Positions 9,254-17,607 of a stretch of 64,000 nt of DNA are shown in pieces; position 1 is the stretch's first letter, and each line of letters starts with the position of its first letter. Under the pieces are notes generated by a model. The model had not been told where the DNA came from. It made no database searches and was given only the letters and a program-made list of their open reading frames with translations. The DNA is from Dysgonomonas sp. PF1-14 (lineage in GTDB: Bacteria > Bacteroidota > Bacteroidia > Bacteroidales > Dysgonomonadaceae): NCBI RefSeq assembly GCF_029892965.1, contig NZ_JARXWN010000003.1, forward strand, positions 248,001 to 312,000, written 5' to 3'. Position numbers and translations under genes: made by a program.

Positions 9254-10573
9254 ATGGTGACAGAAAACGGAAATGATAGAGAAAGCCGGGAGGGCTTCTC
9301 ATCATCAGAAGAGAACAAGAACGGGAATGAACCTGTGAAAAAGAAAAGAGTACGTGTAGGTGATCTGCGAAAGCAAGCCTATGATACTCCTGAGCGAGGA
9401 TCACGCGAAAGGAACCCTTACAGATCAAATGACGACAGACAGTCGGGATCTTCATATAACGATCGCCCCTCAAGGCAATCATACGGATATGATGGCGGAG
9501 ATGATCGTCGCTCGTATAACGATAATCGTTCGGGCGGAAACAGAGGAGGATATGGAAACAGAGATGGATATTCAGGTGGTGACGGACGCTCTTCATACGG
9601 AAATCGTGACAATGACCGCCGTTCGGGTGGAGGCTATCAGCAACGTCAAGGTGGTGGTTACCAACAACGCGGAGGCGGAGGGGGCTATCAACAACGCCAG
9701 AGTGACGGCGGAGGCTACCAGCAACGTGGTGGTGGCGGAGGCTATCAACAACGCGGAGGCGGTGGAGGCTATCAACAACGCGGAGGCGGCAGGCCTAACG
9801 ATGGTATAAAAAGACTGGTAAAGCCGGTAAAATATAAAGAGAATATAGACCCGAATACACCGCTCAGACTTAACAAATATCTGGCAAATGCCGGAGTTTG
9901 TTCGCGTCGTGAGGCCGATGCGTATATTACATCGGGCGTGGTGAAGGTAAACGGAGTTGTAGTAGACCAACTAGGAGCAAAAGTTACGCGTGGCGATCTG
10001 GTTACATTCCAGGATCAGCCGGTACGTCTGGAAAGCAAAGTTTATGTGCTTCTCAACAAACCGAAAAATTGTGTAACTACATCAGACGATCCTCAAAATC
10101 GTTTGACGGTGATGGATCTGGTAAAGAATGCCTGTCCTGAGCGCATCTATCCGGTAGGTCGTCTCGATAGGAATACTACAGGTGTTCTGTTGCTGACAAA
10201 TGACGGTGATCTGGCTTCGAAGCTGATGCACCCTAAGTTTAAGAAGAAAAAAATCTATCAGGTAACACTCGATCGCGATGTCGCTATCGAAGATATGCAG
10301 GCTATAGCCGACGGTATAGAACTCGATGATGGTGAAATACATGCCGACTCTATTGCATATCAGGCAGAAGATGTACTGAATGTAGTGGGTATAGAAATTC
10401 ACTCGGGACGTAACCGTATCGTACGCCGCATATTTGAGAAGCTCGGTTATCAGGTGGTAAAACTCGATCGTGTATATTTTGCAGGTCTTACCAAGAAGAA
10501 TGTACTGAGAGGAAAATGGCGTTATCTGACAGAAAAAGAAGTAAACATGCTTCGTATGGGAGCTTTTGAGTAA
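9254..10573 (+). CDS. rRNA pseudouridine synthase (RsuA/RluB type) with a long Gly/Arg-rich N-terminal tail
   Basis: The C-terminal ~245 residues are a complete RsuA/RluB/E/F-type synthase. An S4 RNA-binding domain (RLNKYLANAGVCSRREADAYI) is followed by a catalytic domain with the active-site Asp in GRLDRNTTG and the conserved RNRIVRRIFEKLGY. The first ~190 residues are low complexity: Lys/Arg/Asp/Ser/Tyr-rich, then six GGYQQR units. RGG-like tails bind RNA in other proteins; that role here is inference. RluB-like 23S modification is likely, but the exact uridine is not known. The ATG is the first in frame. Confidence 0.92.
   Translation: MVTENGNDRESREGFSSSEENKNGNEPVKKKRVRVGDLRKQAYDTPERGSRERNPYRSNDDRQSGSSYNDRPSRQSYGYDGGDDRRSYNDNRSGGNRGGYGNRDGYSGGDGRSSYGNRDNDRRSGGGYQQRQGGGYQQRGGGGGYQQRQSDGGGYQQRGGGGGYQQRGGGGGYQQRGGGRPNDGIKRLVKPVKYKENIDPNTPLRLNKYLANAGVCSRREADAYITSGVVKVNGVVVDQLGAKVTRGDLVTFQDQPVRLESKVYVLLNKPKNCVTTSDDPQNRLTVMDLVKNACPERIYPVGRLDRNTTGVLLLTNDGDLASKLMHPKFKKKKIYQVTLDRDVAIEDMQAIADGIELDDGEIHADSIAYQAEDVLNVVGIEIHSGRNRIVRRIFEKLGYQVVKLDRVYFAGLTKKNVLRGKWRYLTEKEVNMLRMGAFE
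9628..9792 (+). repeat. In-frame tandem repeat encoding GGYQQR units
   Basis: Six imperfect copies of an 18-30 nt unit (core GGCTATCAACAACG) lie inside the pseudouridine synthase gene. The spacers are variable runs of Gly codons, which suggests growth by slippage or unequal exchange without loss of frame. Confidence 0.85.
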
Positions 10574-10591
10574 GGTTTTAAAGAATTTTAC

Positions 10592-10599
10592 TACCTTTG
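10592..10599 (+). promoter_or_regulatory. Probable asnS -7 box
   Basis: TACCTTTG matches TAnnTTTG, 19 nt after the pseudouridine synthase stop. A TTTG stands 23 nt upstream at 10565-10568, slightly beyond the usual spacing. Transcription from here would include the hairpin at 10636-10664 in the asnS leader. Confidence 0.45.
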
Positions 10600-10635
10600 T
10601 CATTCGTTTTTGACAGAAATATAATCATAAATAGA

Positions 10636-10664
10636 ATACCTCGTTGTCAGAAGCAACGAGGTAT
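10636..10664 (+). other. Strong hairpin between the pseudouridine synthase and asnS
   Basis: A perfect 11-bp stem ATACCTCGTTG/CAACGAGGTAT with a 7-nt loop, followed by ATTTAATA rather than a T run. It may be a weak terminator of the upstream gene or a structured element in the asnS 5' leader. Its place after a promoter-like box favours the latter but does not prove it. Confidence 0.6.
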
Positions 10665-10732
10665 ATTTAATAAAAAGCTACATATTAATCCTTAAGGGAA
10701 AGGTTAACAACCACATTTTAATTAGTAAAAAA

Positions 10733-12130
10733 ATGGAAAGTATTCGTAGAACAAAAATTGTAGACTTGTTTAAGGAGCCAAAGTATGGCTCGGTAGTAGA
10801 TGTTAAGGGATGGGTGCGTACCATTCGTGGTAATAAATATGTAAATTTTATCCATCTGAATGATGGGTCTACGATTCATAATCTACAGGTTGTAGCCGAT
10901 GTGGAAAAGTTTGGTGAAGATTTTTTTAAACCGATTACAACAGGAGCTTGTATTCATGTAACCGGAACGCTTGTAGAATCGCAGGGAAAAGGTCAGAATG
11001 CAGAAATACAGGCTGATAAGATCGAAATATACGGTACAGCCGATCCGCTGACATATCCTTTGCAGAAAAAAGGACATTCGCTCGAATTTTTGAGGGAGAT
11101 AGCCTATCTGCGTCCGCGTACAAATACATTTGGCGCCATATTCCGTATACGTCACCATATGTCGTATGCTATTCATAAATATTTCAACGACAACGGATTT
11201 TTCTACTTCCATACGCCGATTGTTACAGCTTCGGATGCCGAAGGTGCAGGGTCTATGTTTCAGGTGACTACGCTGGATTTCAATAATGTGCCGCGTACTG
11301 AGCAGGGGCAGGTAGATTATTCGGAAGACTTTTTCGGAGGTCAGACAAATCTTACTGTATCGGGACAGCTGGAGGGTGAACTAGGGGCTATGGCTCTTGG
11401 TGCTATTTATACCTTTGGACCTACTTTTCGTGCCGAAAATTCAAATACACCGCGCCACCTTGCCGAGTTTTGGATGATAGAGCCGGAAGTTGCATTCTAT
11501 GATATCCACGACAATATGGATCTGGCTGAGGATTTCCTTAAGTACCTGATCCGTTATGCTCTGGAGCATTGTAAAGATGATATTGAATTCCTGAACGAGC
11601 ATTTCGATAAGGAACTGGTAGAACGTCTCAACTTTGTGATAGCGAACGATTTTGTACGCCTTACATATACCGAAGGGGTAGAGATACTGGAAAAAAGCGG
11701 TCAGAAGTTCGAATTCCCTGTTTATTGGGGAGCCGACCTCCAGTCGGAACACGAACGCTATCTCGTAGAGAAGCATTTCAAGCGTCCTGTTATACTGACG
11801 GATTATCCGAAAGAGATCAAGTCGTTCTATATGAAACAGAACGAGGACGGAAAGACTGTGCGTGGTATGGATGTGCTTTTCCCTAAGATCGGAGAGATTA
11901 TCGGAGGTTCGGAACGTGAAGCCGATTATGATAAGCTGGTACAGCGTACGAAAGAACTGAATATGAACACCGATCCTATCTGGTGGTATATGGAAACGCG
12001 TAAATTCGGAACAGCGCCGCATGCCGGTTTTGGTCTCGGATTCGAGCGACTGATATTGTTCATTACAGGTATGGCAAATATACGCGATGTGATTCCGTTT
12101 CCGCGTACACCTAACAACGCCGAATTTTAA
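10733..12130 (+). CDS. asnS: Asparaginyl-tRNA synthetase
   Basis: Class IIb synthetase charging tRNA-Asn. The N-terminal OB-fold anticodon-binding domain is about residues 1-115 ([21 protein letters not shown]). Class II motif 2 is [21 protein letters not shown] (about residue 232) and motif 3 is [10 protein letters not shown] near the C-terminus. The length of 465 is standard. A canonical terminator follows at 12158-12186. Confidence 0.98.
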   Translation: MESIRRTKIVDLFKEPKYGSVVDVKGWVRTIRGNKYVNFIHLNDGSTIHNLQVVADVEKFGEDFFKPITTGACIHVTGTLVESQGKGQNAEIQADKIEIYGTADPLTYPLQKKGHSLEFLREIAYLRPRTNTFGAIFRIRHHMSYAIHKYFNDNGFFYFHTPIVTASDAEGAGSMFQVTTLDFNNVPRTEQGQVDYSEDFFGGQTNLTVSGQLEGELGAMALGAIYTFGPTFRAENSNTPRHLAEFWMIEPEVAFYDIHDNMDLAEDFLKYLIRYALEHCKDDIEFLNEHFDKELVERLNFVIANDFVRLTYTEGVEILEKSGQKFEFPVYWGADLQSEHERYLVEKHFKRPVILTDYPKEIKSFYMKQNEDGKTVRGMDVLFPKIGEIIGGSEREADYDKLVQRTKELNMNTDPIWWYMETRKFGTAPHAGFGLGFERLILFITGMANIRDVIPFPRTPNNAEF

Positions 12131-12157
12131 AGTTTTAAATAGTAAAATAGATAGAAG

Positions 12158-12186
12158 CGCAGCAGGGGGTACCTTGCTGCGTTTTT
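12158..12186 (+). terminator. Intrinsic terminator of asnS
   Basis: Stem CGCAGCA/TGCTGCG with a 10-nt loop, then TTTTT. Confidence 0.85.
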
Positions 12187-12212
12187 GTTGTTAGAAATTC
12201 TTTATATGATAA

Positions 12213-13235
12213 CTATATCTGAACAATCTTATGGCTTAGTCCTCCGCTTCTGTTCTTTATGGTTAATACTACTTTATTTGTGTTGGGTATAATGGTCAGT
12301 TTTATAATGTTTTTATTATTATAGCCTATATAGTTGATAAGAGACGGATTAATTCTTGTATTAAAGTTTTCAAGACCATCCTCATCTTTCTCTTTAAAGT
12401 AGGATTTTTTAATACTAAGAACACCCAAACCTTTTTCTTTTGTGGCGATGATAATGTTATCATTGATAATAACGAAATCATTGAAAAATGTCTTTTTCTT
12501 ATTCTGTTCATTAAAACCTATACAAAAACTGTTCTTTAAATGGAGACCATCATATATGGTTATGTACCAAGATGCTCCTACGTACCCACTATAAGTATCG
12601 GAAAGAAGACCAAAATACTTATCCGTTATCCGTCCTTGATGAATGTTTTCATAAGCTCCATTAGACTTCAGTTCGGTGAGGTGGGAAAAAGAGTATTTTT
12701 CTGCTGCGTTGAGTTTATAGAATAGAGCGTACTTAGGCAGAACAATATTATCTATGGCAATAAGCAAACTGTCTTTAATAAGAATATCGTCTACAGCCTT
12801 ACCCGGAAATATCAGTTCTACCGGAATATCGAGTGAATACCACTTTTTAGATCGAATATTATACTGAATAAGGGCTTCTCTTCCTATTATCCCGCCAATA
12901 AATACATTGTCTTTATTTACCAGTATACACTTAGCCTCAATATTGTAAGGCAAGGGTATCTCTGATTTCTGCTGTGAATGTATATCGTGGATTGTCAGAT
13001 GATTTGTAGCCGTATCTAAAATTGCTACTGTGTGTTGCCTGTCAGTTTCATAGATGGATTTGGAGTTTATTTCAAGAGTTCCTTTCTCTATTATCTTTTC
13101 TTGTTCGAAACCATTGATGGAAATAGTCTTGTTGTCTTTTTGTAATAGAAATAAATTACCTTCCTTCAAACCGTTTTGAGCAAAGGATGACAAGGTGGAC
13201 AGAAGAGCAATTATAGCAATTAAGTGTTTCATCAT
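12213..13235 (-). CDS. Secreted protein of unknown function (340 aa)
   Basis: A cleavable signal peptide is evident (MKHLIAIIALLSTLSSFAQ, following an extra Met). The mature part is rich in short beta-strand-like stretches separated by Asn/Lys/Asp turns, such as HTVAILDTATNHLTIHDI and NVFIGGIIG. This suggests a beta-propeller-like fold, but I recognise no family. Its stop is 83 nt from the convergent asnS stop. Start choice between the two adjacent Met codons is arbitrary. Composition is AT-rich relative to neighbouring housekeeping genes. Confidence 0.7.
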   Translation of the reverse strand: MMKHLIAIIALLSTLSSFAQNGLKEGNLFLLQKDNKTISINGFEQEKIIEKGTLEINSKSIYETDRQHTVAILDTATNHLTIHDIHSQQKSEIPLPYNIEAKCILVNKDNVFIGGIIGREALIQYNIRSKKWYSLDIPVELIFPGKAVDDILIKDSLLIAIDNIVLPKYALFYKLNAAEKYSFSHLTELKSNGAYENIHQGRITDKYFGLLSDTYSGYVGASWYITIYDGLHLKNSFCIGFNEQNKKKTFFNDFVIINDNIIIATKEKGLGVLSIKKSYFKEKDEDGLENFNTRINPSLINYIGYNNKNIIKLTIIPNTNKVVLTIKNRSGGLSHKIVQI

Positions 13236-13364
13236 TTTACTATTTAAGCCTATTCGATATAAAGGTTATAGTGACCGAAGTTATTATTTTTTTTGTTAAA
13301 AACTGTATAAAATTCAGACAGGTTTATCTATATGCGAAAAGTATAAACTTAATCCCTGAAAATT

Positions 13365-14012
13365 ATGGCAAAGTACAGTGACGAATTAACAGAAAAGATA
13401 GTAGAACTACTCGTGGACAAATTTTATTCTATAACAGAAGTATGTAAGGCTCTTGGCATCAGCAGGAAAACATTCTACAGTTGGCAGGATAGTAAACCCG
13501 AATTCAGCACCGCAATAGAAGATGCGATGAGGCACCGAAGAGATACCTTGCTGTCGATGGCGCATTCTACGATCAGAAGACGTCTCGAAGGCGGTATGCT
13601 GACCGAAGAAAAGTATATCTATGTACCCGATGAGAATAACCCGTCTAAACTGATATTGAAATCGCGGGTTATCTGTACGAAAGAATATTTGCCCGATCTG
13701 CGTACTATAAAGATGATCCTCGACAGGGAAGATAAGCGCAAAGCGATGGAACAAGCTCAGTCTGTAGAAAAAGCAGATAAGGTTGAAACAGAGAAAAAGC
13801 AACCGCAAGCGGTAAGTAAAGAACAGGCGGCAGACAGGGTAGTGGCAGAGGATATTAATCCGGTAACAGAATCTATTATAGTAGTAGATGAAGACGTACA
13901 GGAAGTGACATCTTCTAAAGTGGCGAAGAATAATAAGCAGAAAAAGACAACAGCCTGTAAGATCAGAGGCAAAGTAAAAATGTTATCGGAGAGTAGATTG
14001 CAGATTGCATAG
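13365..14012 (+). CDS. HTH protein resembling phage terminase small subunits (phBC6A51 type), orphan
   Basis: The N-terminal ~50 residues form a helix-turn-helix (ITEVCKALGISRKTFYSWQDSKPEF) followed by a helical region with repeated charged residues and LPDLRTIKMILDREDKRKA. This arrangement is familiar from phBC6A51-type terminase small subunits and similar HTH proteins common in Bacteroidetes genomes. The last ~80 residues are low complexity (Lys, Glu, Val, Ala) and end in a basic tail. No large terminase, portal or other phage gene is near, so a packaging role is unlikely. A chromosomal DNA-binding role is inference. Confidence 0.65.
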   Translation: MAKYSDELTEKIVELLVDKFYSITEVCKALGISRKTFYSWQDSKPEFSTAIEDAMRHRRDTLLSMAHSTIRRRLEGGMLTEEKYIYVPDENNPSKLILKSRVICTKEYLPDLRTIKMILDREDKRKAMEQAQSVEKADKVETEKKQPQAVSKEQAADRVVAEDINPVTESIIVVDEDVQEVTSSKVAKNNKQKKTTACKIRGKVKMLSESRLQIA

Positions 14013-14074
14013 CAGATAGGTAACCTTTTCATGCAGAAGTCCCGGATTCTGTAGTAGCATAGTTTGAAATGTAT

Positions 14075-14082
14075 TATCTTTG
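14075..14082 (+). promoter_or_regulatory. Probable -7 box for the glycosyltransferase
   Basis: TATCTTTG fits the TAnnTTTG consensus and would give a leader of about 125 nt before the ATG at 14214. No consensus -33 was seen. Confidence 0.45.
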
Positions 14083-14213
14083 TTTCTTATGATTGACTGA
14101 AAAGATAAACTTATACTCTTTTATATGATACAGAGGAAGTTGTCTTTTTAAAAGCTTAAAAAACATTAATTGTAATTATTATCTTCTCTGTATAGAATAA
14201 GGGATTATCTATT

Positions 14214-15176
14214 ATGGAACTTATCAGTGTAATTGTACCTGTGTATAATGTTGAAAGATATTTGCCGAAATGTCTTGATAGTATTTTGTGTCAGAGTTAT
14301 ACCAATCTGGAGATATTGTTGATAAATGATGGCAGTACGGATATGTCGGGTGCTTTGTGCGATGAATATGCGCGGAAAGATGGGCGTATAAAAGTTTTTC
14401 ATCAACCAAACAGAGGGTTGGCTGAGGTACGTAATGTTGGTTTGGCTAATGCTACAGGTGATTATATATCGTTTGTAGACAGTGACGATTATATTGACCA
14501 TGATTTTTTCTTAAACTTGTATAATCTGCTAACAGTAACTGATTCTGATATTGTTCAATGCAACTATCAGGTTGTGAACGAGTCGGGTAATTTACTCGAT
14601 GATCGTCAGCCGAAAGCTATAGATGGAGAGTATACCGGATATGAATGTTTGCAGAATTTGTATAACGAGGGTTTTTATCCGGCTAATGTTATACTCTGGA
14701 ATAGGTTGTCGAAAGTCAGTCTATGGAAGGATATTTCTCTGCCGGCAGGAATTCTGCACGAGGATGAGTATGCTTTTGCATATATATACGATAGAGCACG
14801 TAAAGTGACGATTACGTCGCAGGTCTTATATTATTATGTGATGCGTGAGGGCAGTATTACGAATACTGTAAATTCTGAATATATAATTAAAAAGCAGTTC
14901 GATTATAATGATATTTGCAATGACAGATATTCTTTCTTCCAATCGAAAGGGTATACCGAACTGGCTTCCCGTACAATCGCAATGAAAGCTCTTTTTGCGA
15001 AGAGGATAGTCAAAGGGATTAAGGAGCTGGATTATTGTGATAAGAAAAAGCAAGAGCTTCTGAGCAGAATACAACGTGATATTAAAAAATACCTGAAAGT
15101 ATATTTGAATGATAAAGGGTTAAGAATGAGTGCTAAATTGAGGTTTATCCGTTATGCGATTGGGATATTCGATTAA
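14214..15176 (+). CDS. Family 2 glycosyltransferase
   Basis: GT-A fold transferase of 320 residues. The N-terminus ISVIVPVYNVERYLPKCLDSIL is the canonical nucleotide-sugar fold start. It is followed by LINDGSTDMSG, the RNVGLANATGDYISFVDSDDYI stretch with the DxD-type metal site, and a conserved HEDEYAF further on. There is no membrane segment, so it is cytoplasmic or peripheral. Acceptor and sugar are unknown. The next gene encodes a large membrane protein of a type often found with surface-glycan genes. Confidence 0.9.
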   Translation: MELISVIVPVYNVERYLPKCLDSILCQSYTNLEILLINDGSTDMSGALCDEYARKDGRIKVFHQPNRGLAEVRNVGLANATGDYISFVDSDDYIDHDFFLNLYNLLTVTDSDIVQCNYQVVNESGNLLDDRQPKAIDGEYTGYECLQNLYNEGFYPANVILWNRLSKVSLWKDISLPAGILHEDEYAFAYIYDRARKVTITSQVLYYYVMREGSITNTVNSEYIIKKQFDYNDICNDRYSFFQSKGYTELASRTIAMKALFAKRIVKGIKELDYCDKKKQELLSRIQRDIKKYLKVYLNDKGLRMSAKLRFIRYAIGIFD

Positions 15177-15250
15177 ATCTGTATTTATTATCTGTATAGA
15201 AAATATGACTTGTGAAACATAAGTGTTCGAAAAACTGACAGAAAATATAC

Positions 15251-15258
15251 TATCTTTG
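15251..15258 (+). promoter_or_regulatory. -7 box immediately before the DUF6056-like gene
   Basis: TATCTTTG ends only 7 nt before the ATG at 15266. In Bacteroidetes the transcription start lies about 5-8 nt beyond the box, so this mRNA would have essentially no leader. Confidence 0.55.
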
Positions 15259-15265
15259 TTGCTTT

Positions 15266-16660
15266 ATGGCAGATGTAGAAAAAACAGACATATTTGACAA
15301 AGTATTGGTATTGGTTCATAAGCTTTACAATAAGGTGAACACTATGTTCGGAGAGGATGGTAATTTCCGCCGGAGGCCTGTGTTGTGGAGCTTTCTGGTT
15401 TTGTCCTGTTTCTTGGTTCTGTTACTTTTAAATATCCTTACTCCCTTTGTTTCGGATGATTATGTCTACTTGTATGTCTATGGTGAAACACAACCTGTAG
15501 AGTCGCTTGGAGACATTATTCAGTCACAGGTAAACCACTATTTCCTGTGGGGCGGACGCAGTGTCGTGCATTTTGTAGCGCAGGTATTACTCATACTACC
15601 ATCGTATATGTCCGATATACTGAATGCATCGGTCTATATGGGATATGTATTTCTTATCTATTATCACATCAAAGGTAAGGGTGAAGGCAGTATCTCGTTA
15701 TTCCTAATCGTCAATATGGCAATCTGGTTTTTCCAGCCCGTATTCGGCGATACAATACTTTGGGTAACAGGATCAGCAAATTATCTTTGGGGTACATTTT
15801 TTATTCTGTTACTTTTGTTACCTTTTCGTCTGTATGACGGTAGCCACTTGTCGCCTATAAAGCAGTTGGTGGCATCGGTAGGGCTTTTCATACTCGGGGT
15901 TATTGCCGGTTGGTCTAACGAAAATACATCGGGAGGAATGATACTGATCATCATACTGTTCCTGCTCTATTATCGTTCTAAGGCATGGAAAGCTCCTGTC
16001 TGGTCATATGTTGGTTTGTTGGGTAGTATTATCGGCTTTGCTATAATGATTCTGGCACCGGGTAATTTTGAAAGGGCAGGAGAGGCTGGTTCATTGAGTC
16101 TGTTTATTCTCGGCTACCGTTTATTTAATTGCACGCTGACTTTCTTTTATCATGCAGGCCCGTTTATACTTGTTAGTCTGATTGTTACTATCCTGTACTA
16201 TCATTTTCCGAAAGAGGAGGATGGTGATAGGAAAAGGGAGAAGCTGAAATTGAGCTTCATATACTCTATTGCAGGAGTGGCAGCCGTATATGCTATGGTA
16301 CTTTCCCCTTCTTTTCCGCGTAGGGCACTATTTGGTGTAGTTACCTATCTGGTAATCGGAGCCGGGATATTATTATATAATACCGATTTTAAGTATCGCC
16401 TTTTGCAGCAAGTAAGATCAACGATTATTATGGTAGGATCGGTTTGTCTTTTGTTTACTGTTTATATGGCTACAAAAGAAATCAAGACATACCGTAATAT
16501 TGTGCAAGAGCGTAAGTCTGTGATAGAGCAGGTGAAAAAAGAAGGCGGAGATTCATGCGAGTTTGAGCGTTTCCATGGCGGGCAATATATACATGGCGAA
16601 GATCCTTTTGCTGAGGAATCTATGAGTCGTTATTATGGCATAAGAATCAAACTGAAATAA
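15266..16660 (+). CDS. Polytopic membrane protein, DUF6056-like
   Basis: 464 residues with a short cytoplasmic N-terminus, a first membrane helix at about residues 43-64 (VLWSFLVLSCFLVLLLLNIL), then PFVSDDYVYLY and many more hydrophobic helices up to about residue 410. Asp/Tyr-rich motifs after the first helix and the GWSNENTSGG segment are typical of DUF6056, a family that looks like GT-C-type glycosyltransferases. That activity is not demonstrated and is my inference. The promoter-like box suggests transcription independent of the upstream glycosyltransferase, though the two may act together. Confidence 0.75.
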   Translation: MADVEKTDIFDKVLVLVHKLYNKVNTMFGEDGNFRRRPVLWSFLVLSCFLVLLLLNILTPFVSDDYVYLYVYGETQPVESLGDIIQSQVNHYFLWGGRSVVHFVAQVLLILPSYMSDILNASVYMGYVFLIYYHIKGKGEGSISLFLIVNMAIWFFQPVFGDTILWVTGSANYLWGTFFILLLLLPFRLYDGSHLSPIKQLVASVGLFILGVIAGWSNENTSGGMILIIILFLLYYRSKAWKAPVWSYVGLLGSIIGFAIMILAPGNFERAGEAGSLSLFILGYRLFNCTLTFFYHAGPFILVSLIVTILYYHFPKEEDGDRKREKLKLSFIYSIAGVAAVYAMVLSPSFPRRALFGVVTYLVIGAGILLYNTDFKYRLLQQVRSTIIMVGSVCLLFTVYMATKEIKTYRNIVQERKSVIEQVKKEGGDSCEFERFHGGQYIHGEDPFAEESMSRYYGIRIKLK

Positions 16661-16665
16661 ATTTA

Positions 16666-17316
16666 TCAGAAGAAGTCTATTCCCATGAGTGTGCCTGTGA
16701 TAATTCCTGCAATACCCAAGCCGATAAGTAGTAAGCCTATAATCTGATTAAATATCTGTAGTCCGCGCGGATTGAATCGGGTACGTAGCTTATTCACAAT
16801 GAAAGTAATTAGCAGCCACCACAGTAAAGCTCCCAATCCGATAAAGAATATAGTAATCAGATCGTATCCGAAAGGTTTGTCAGCATCTATTACATTGAAG
16901 CGCGCAAAGAGTGCAATATAGAGGAAAAGAGTCGCTATATTGGAGATGGTGAGTATCAGAGAGGAAGCGAAGACCTTCCAGTATGACATTGTCTTTTCAT
17001 TCAGTTTAGCGAGGTTTTTGGAAGGGTTTTTGTTGAATACAAAATATCCGAAAACGATAAGGACTATACTACCTACTACTTTCAACGGTCCTTCGTGTTG
17101 CTGTATAGATTCATTGCTGAATCCCAGTCCTAAGGCGGCGATAATTGCCAATAATGCAATAATCATATCTCCTGCTACAGCACCTAATCCGGTAATTAGT
17201 CCGTTCCTCCGCCCTTCGTTTAGGGTGCGTTGTACGCATAGCATACCTACCGGACCCATTGGGGCAGAAGATAAAAAACCAATAAATAGTCCTTTTATAA
17301 TGATATATACCATCAA
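16666..17316 (-). CDS. LysE/RhtB-family exporter
   Basis: 216-residue inner-membrane protein with about six hydrophobic helices. The N-terminal GFLSSAPMGPVGMLCVQRTL is the family motif (Pro-rich first helix). LysE proteins export amino acids or related small molecules; the substrate here is unknown. Convergent with the DUF6056-like gene, with only 5 nt between stops. A promoter-like box lies on the minus strand at 17392-17399. Confidence 0.88.
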   Translation of the reverse strand: MMVYIIIKGLFIGFLSSAPMGPVGMLCVQRTLNEGRRNGLITGLGAVAGDMIIALLAIIAALGLGFSNESIQQHEGPLKVVGSIVLIVFGYFVFNKNPSKNLAKLNEKTMSYWKVFASSLILTISNIATLFLYIALFARFNVIDADKPFGYDLITIFFIGLGALLWWLLITFIVNKLRTRFNPRGLQIFNQIIGLLLIGLGIAGIITGTLMGIDFF

Positions 17317-17391
17317 CTCATATTTACAGCAGTCATTCCTTTATTCTATGTAAAGCCTGAGTTCATAGCGGAACGAGACAGCTTATAAGTA

Positions 17392-17399
17392 CAAAGATA
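17392..17399 (-). promoter_or_regulatory. Probable -7 box of the LysE exporter
   Basis: The minus strand reads TATCTTTG here, 75 nt before the start codon. The region upstream is AT-rich with no clear -33. Confidence 0.45.
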
Positions 17400-17442
17400 G
17401 TATCAAAATATCAAAAATATGCACACTATAAGCCAAAAGGGT

Positions 17443-17477
17443 GAGAGTTGTTAAACATTTTTAATCTAACAACTCTC
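17443..17477. other. 11-bp inverted repeat between the LysE gene and the DUF4270 gene
   Basis: A perfect stem GAGAGTTGTTA/TAACAACTCTC with a 13-nt loop. It could be a second terminator for the DUF4270 transcript or an operator-like site upstream of the exporter. There is no good T run on either side. Confidence 0.5.
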
Positions 17478-17535
17478 CTTTGTTAATTATATTGAGTTTA
17501 TTTTCAGCAGCGATAGTGCAGTATCTGAAATAAAT

Positions 17536-17572
17536 ACAGCACGAATCTTTTCTAAGAAAGTATCCGTGCTGT
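17536..17572 (-). terminator. Hairpin terminator of the DUF4270 gene
   Basis: Stem ACAGCACG/CGTGCTGT, followed on the minus strand by ATTTATTT. It begins about 35 nt after the stop codon. Confidence 0.65.
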
Positions 17573-17607
17573 GTATCTTATTTTATTGTCTGACGCTTTT
17601 TCAGTAT

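Noticed and set aside
9628-9792. CRISPR-like array
   Set aside because: The units are too short, have no unique spacers and are in frame within a protein gene.
9360-9809. Alternative-frame 149-codon protein over the GGYQQR repeat
   Set aside because: Periodic DNA keeps all frames open; the product is a mere Ala/Val/Asn repeat.
13365-14012. Prophage remnant around the terminase-like gene
   Set aside because: No other phage gene, attachment site or composition break was seen on either side.
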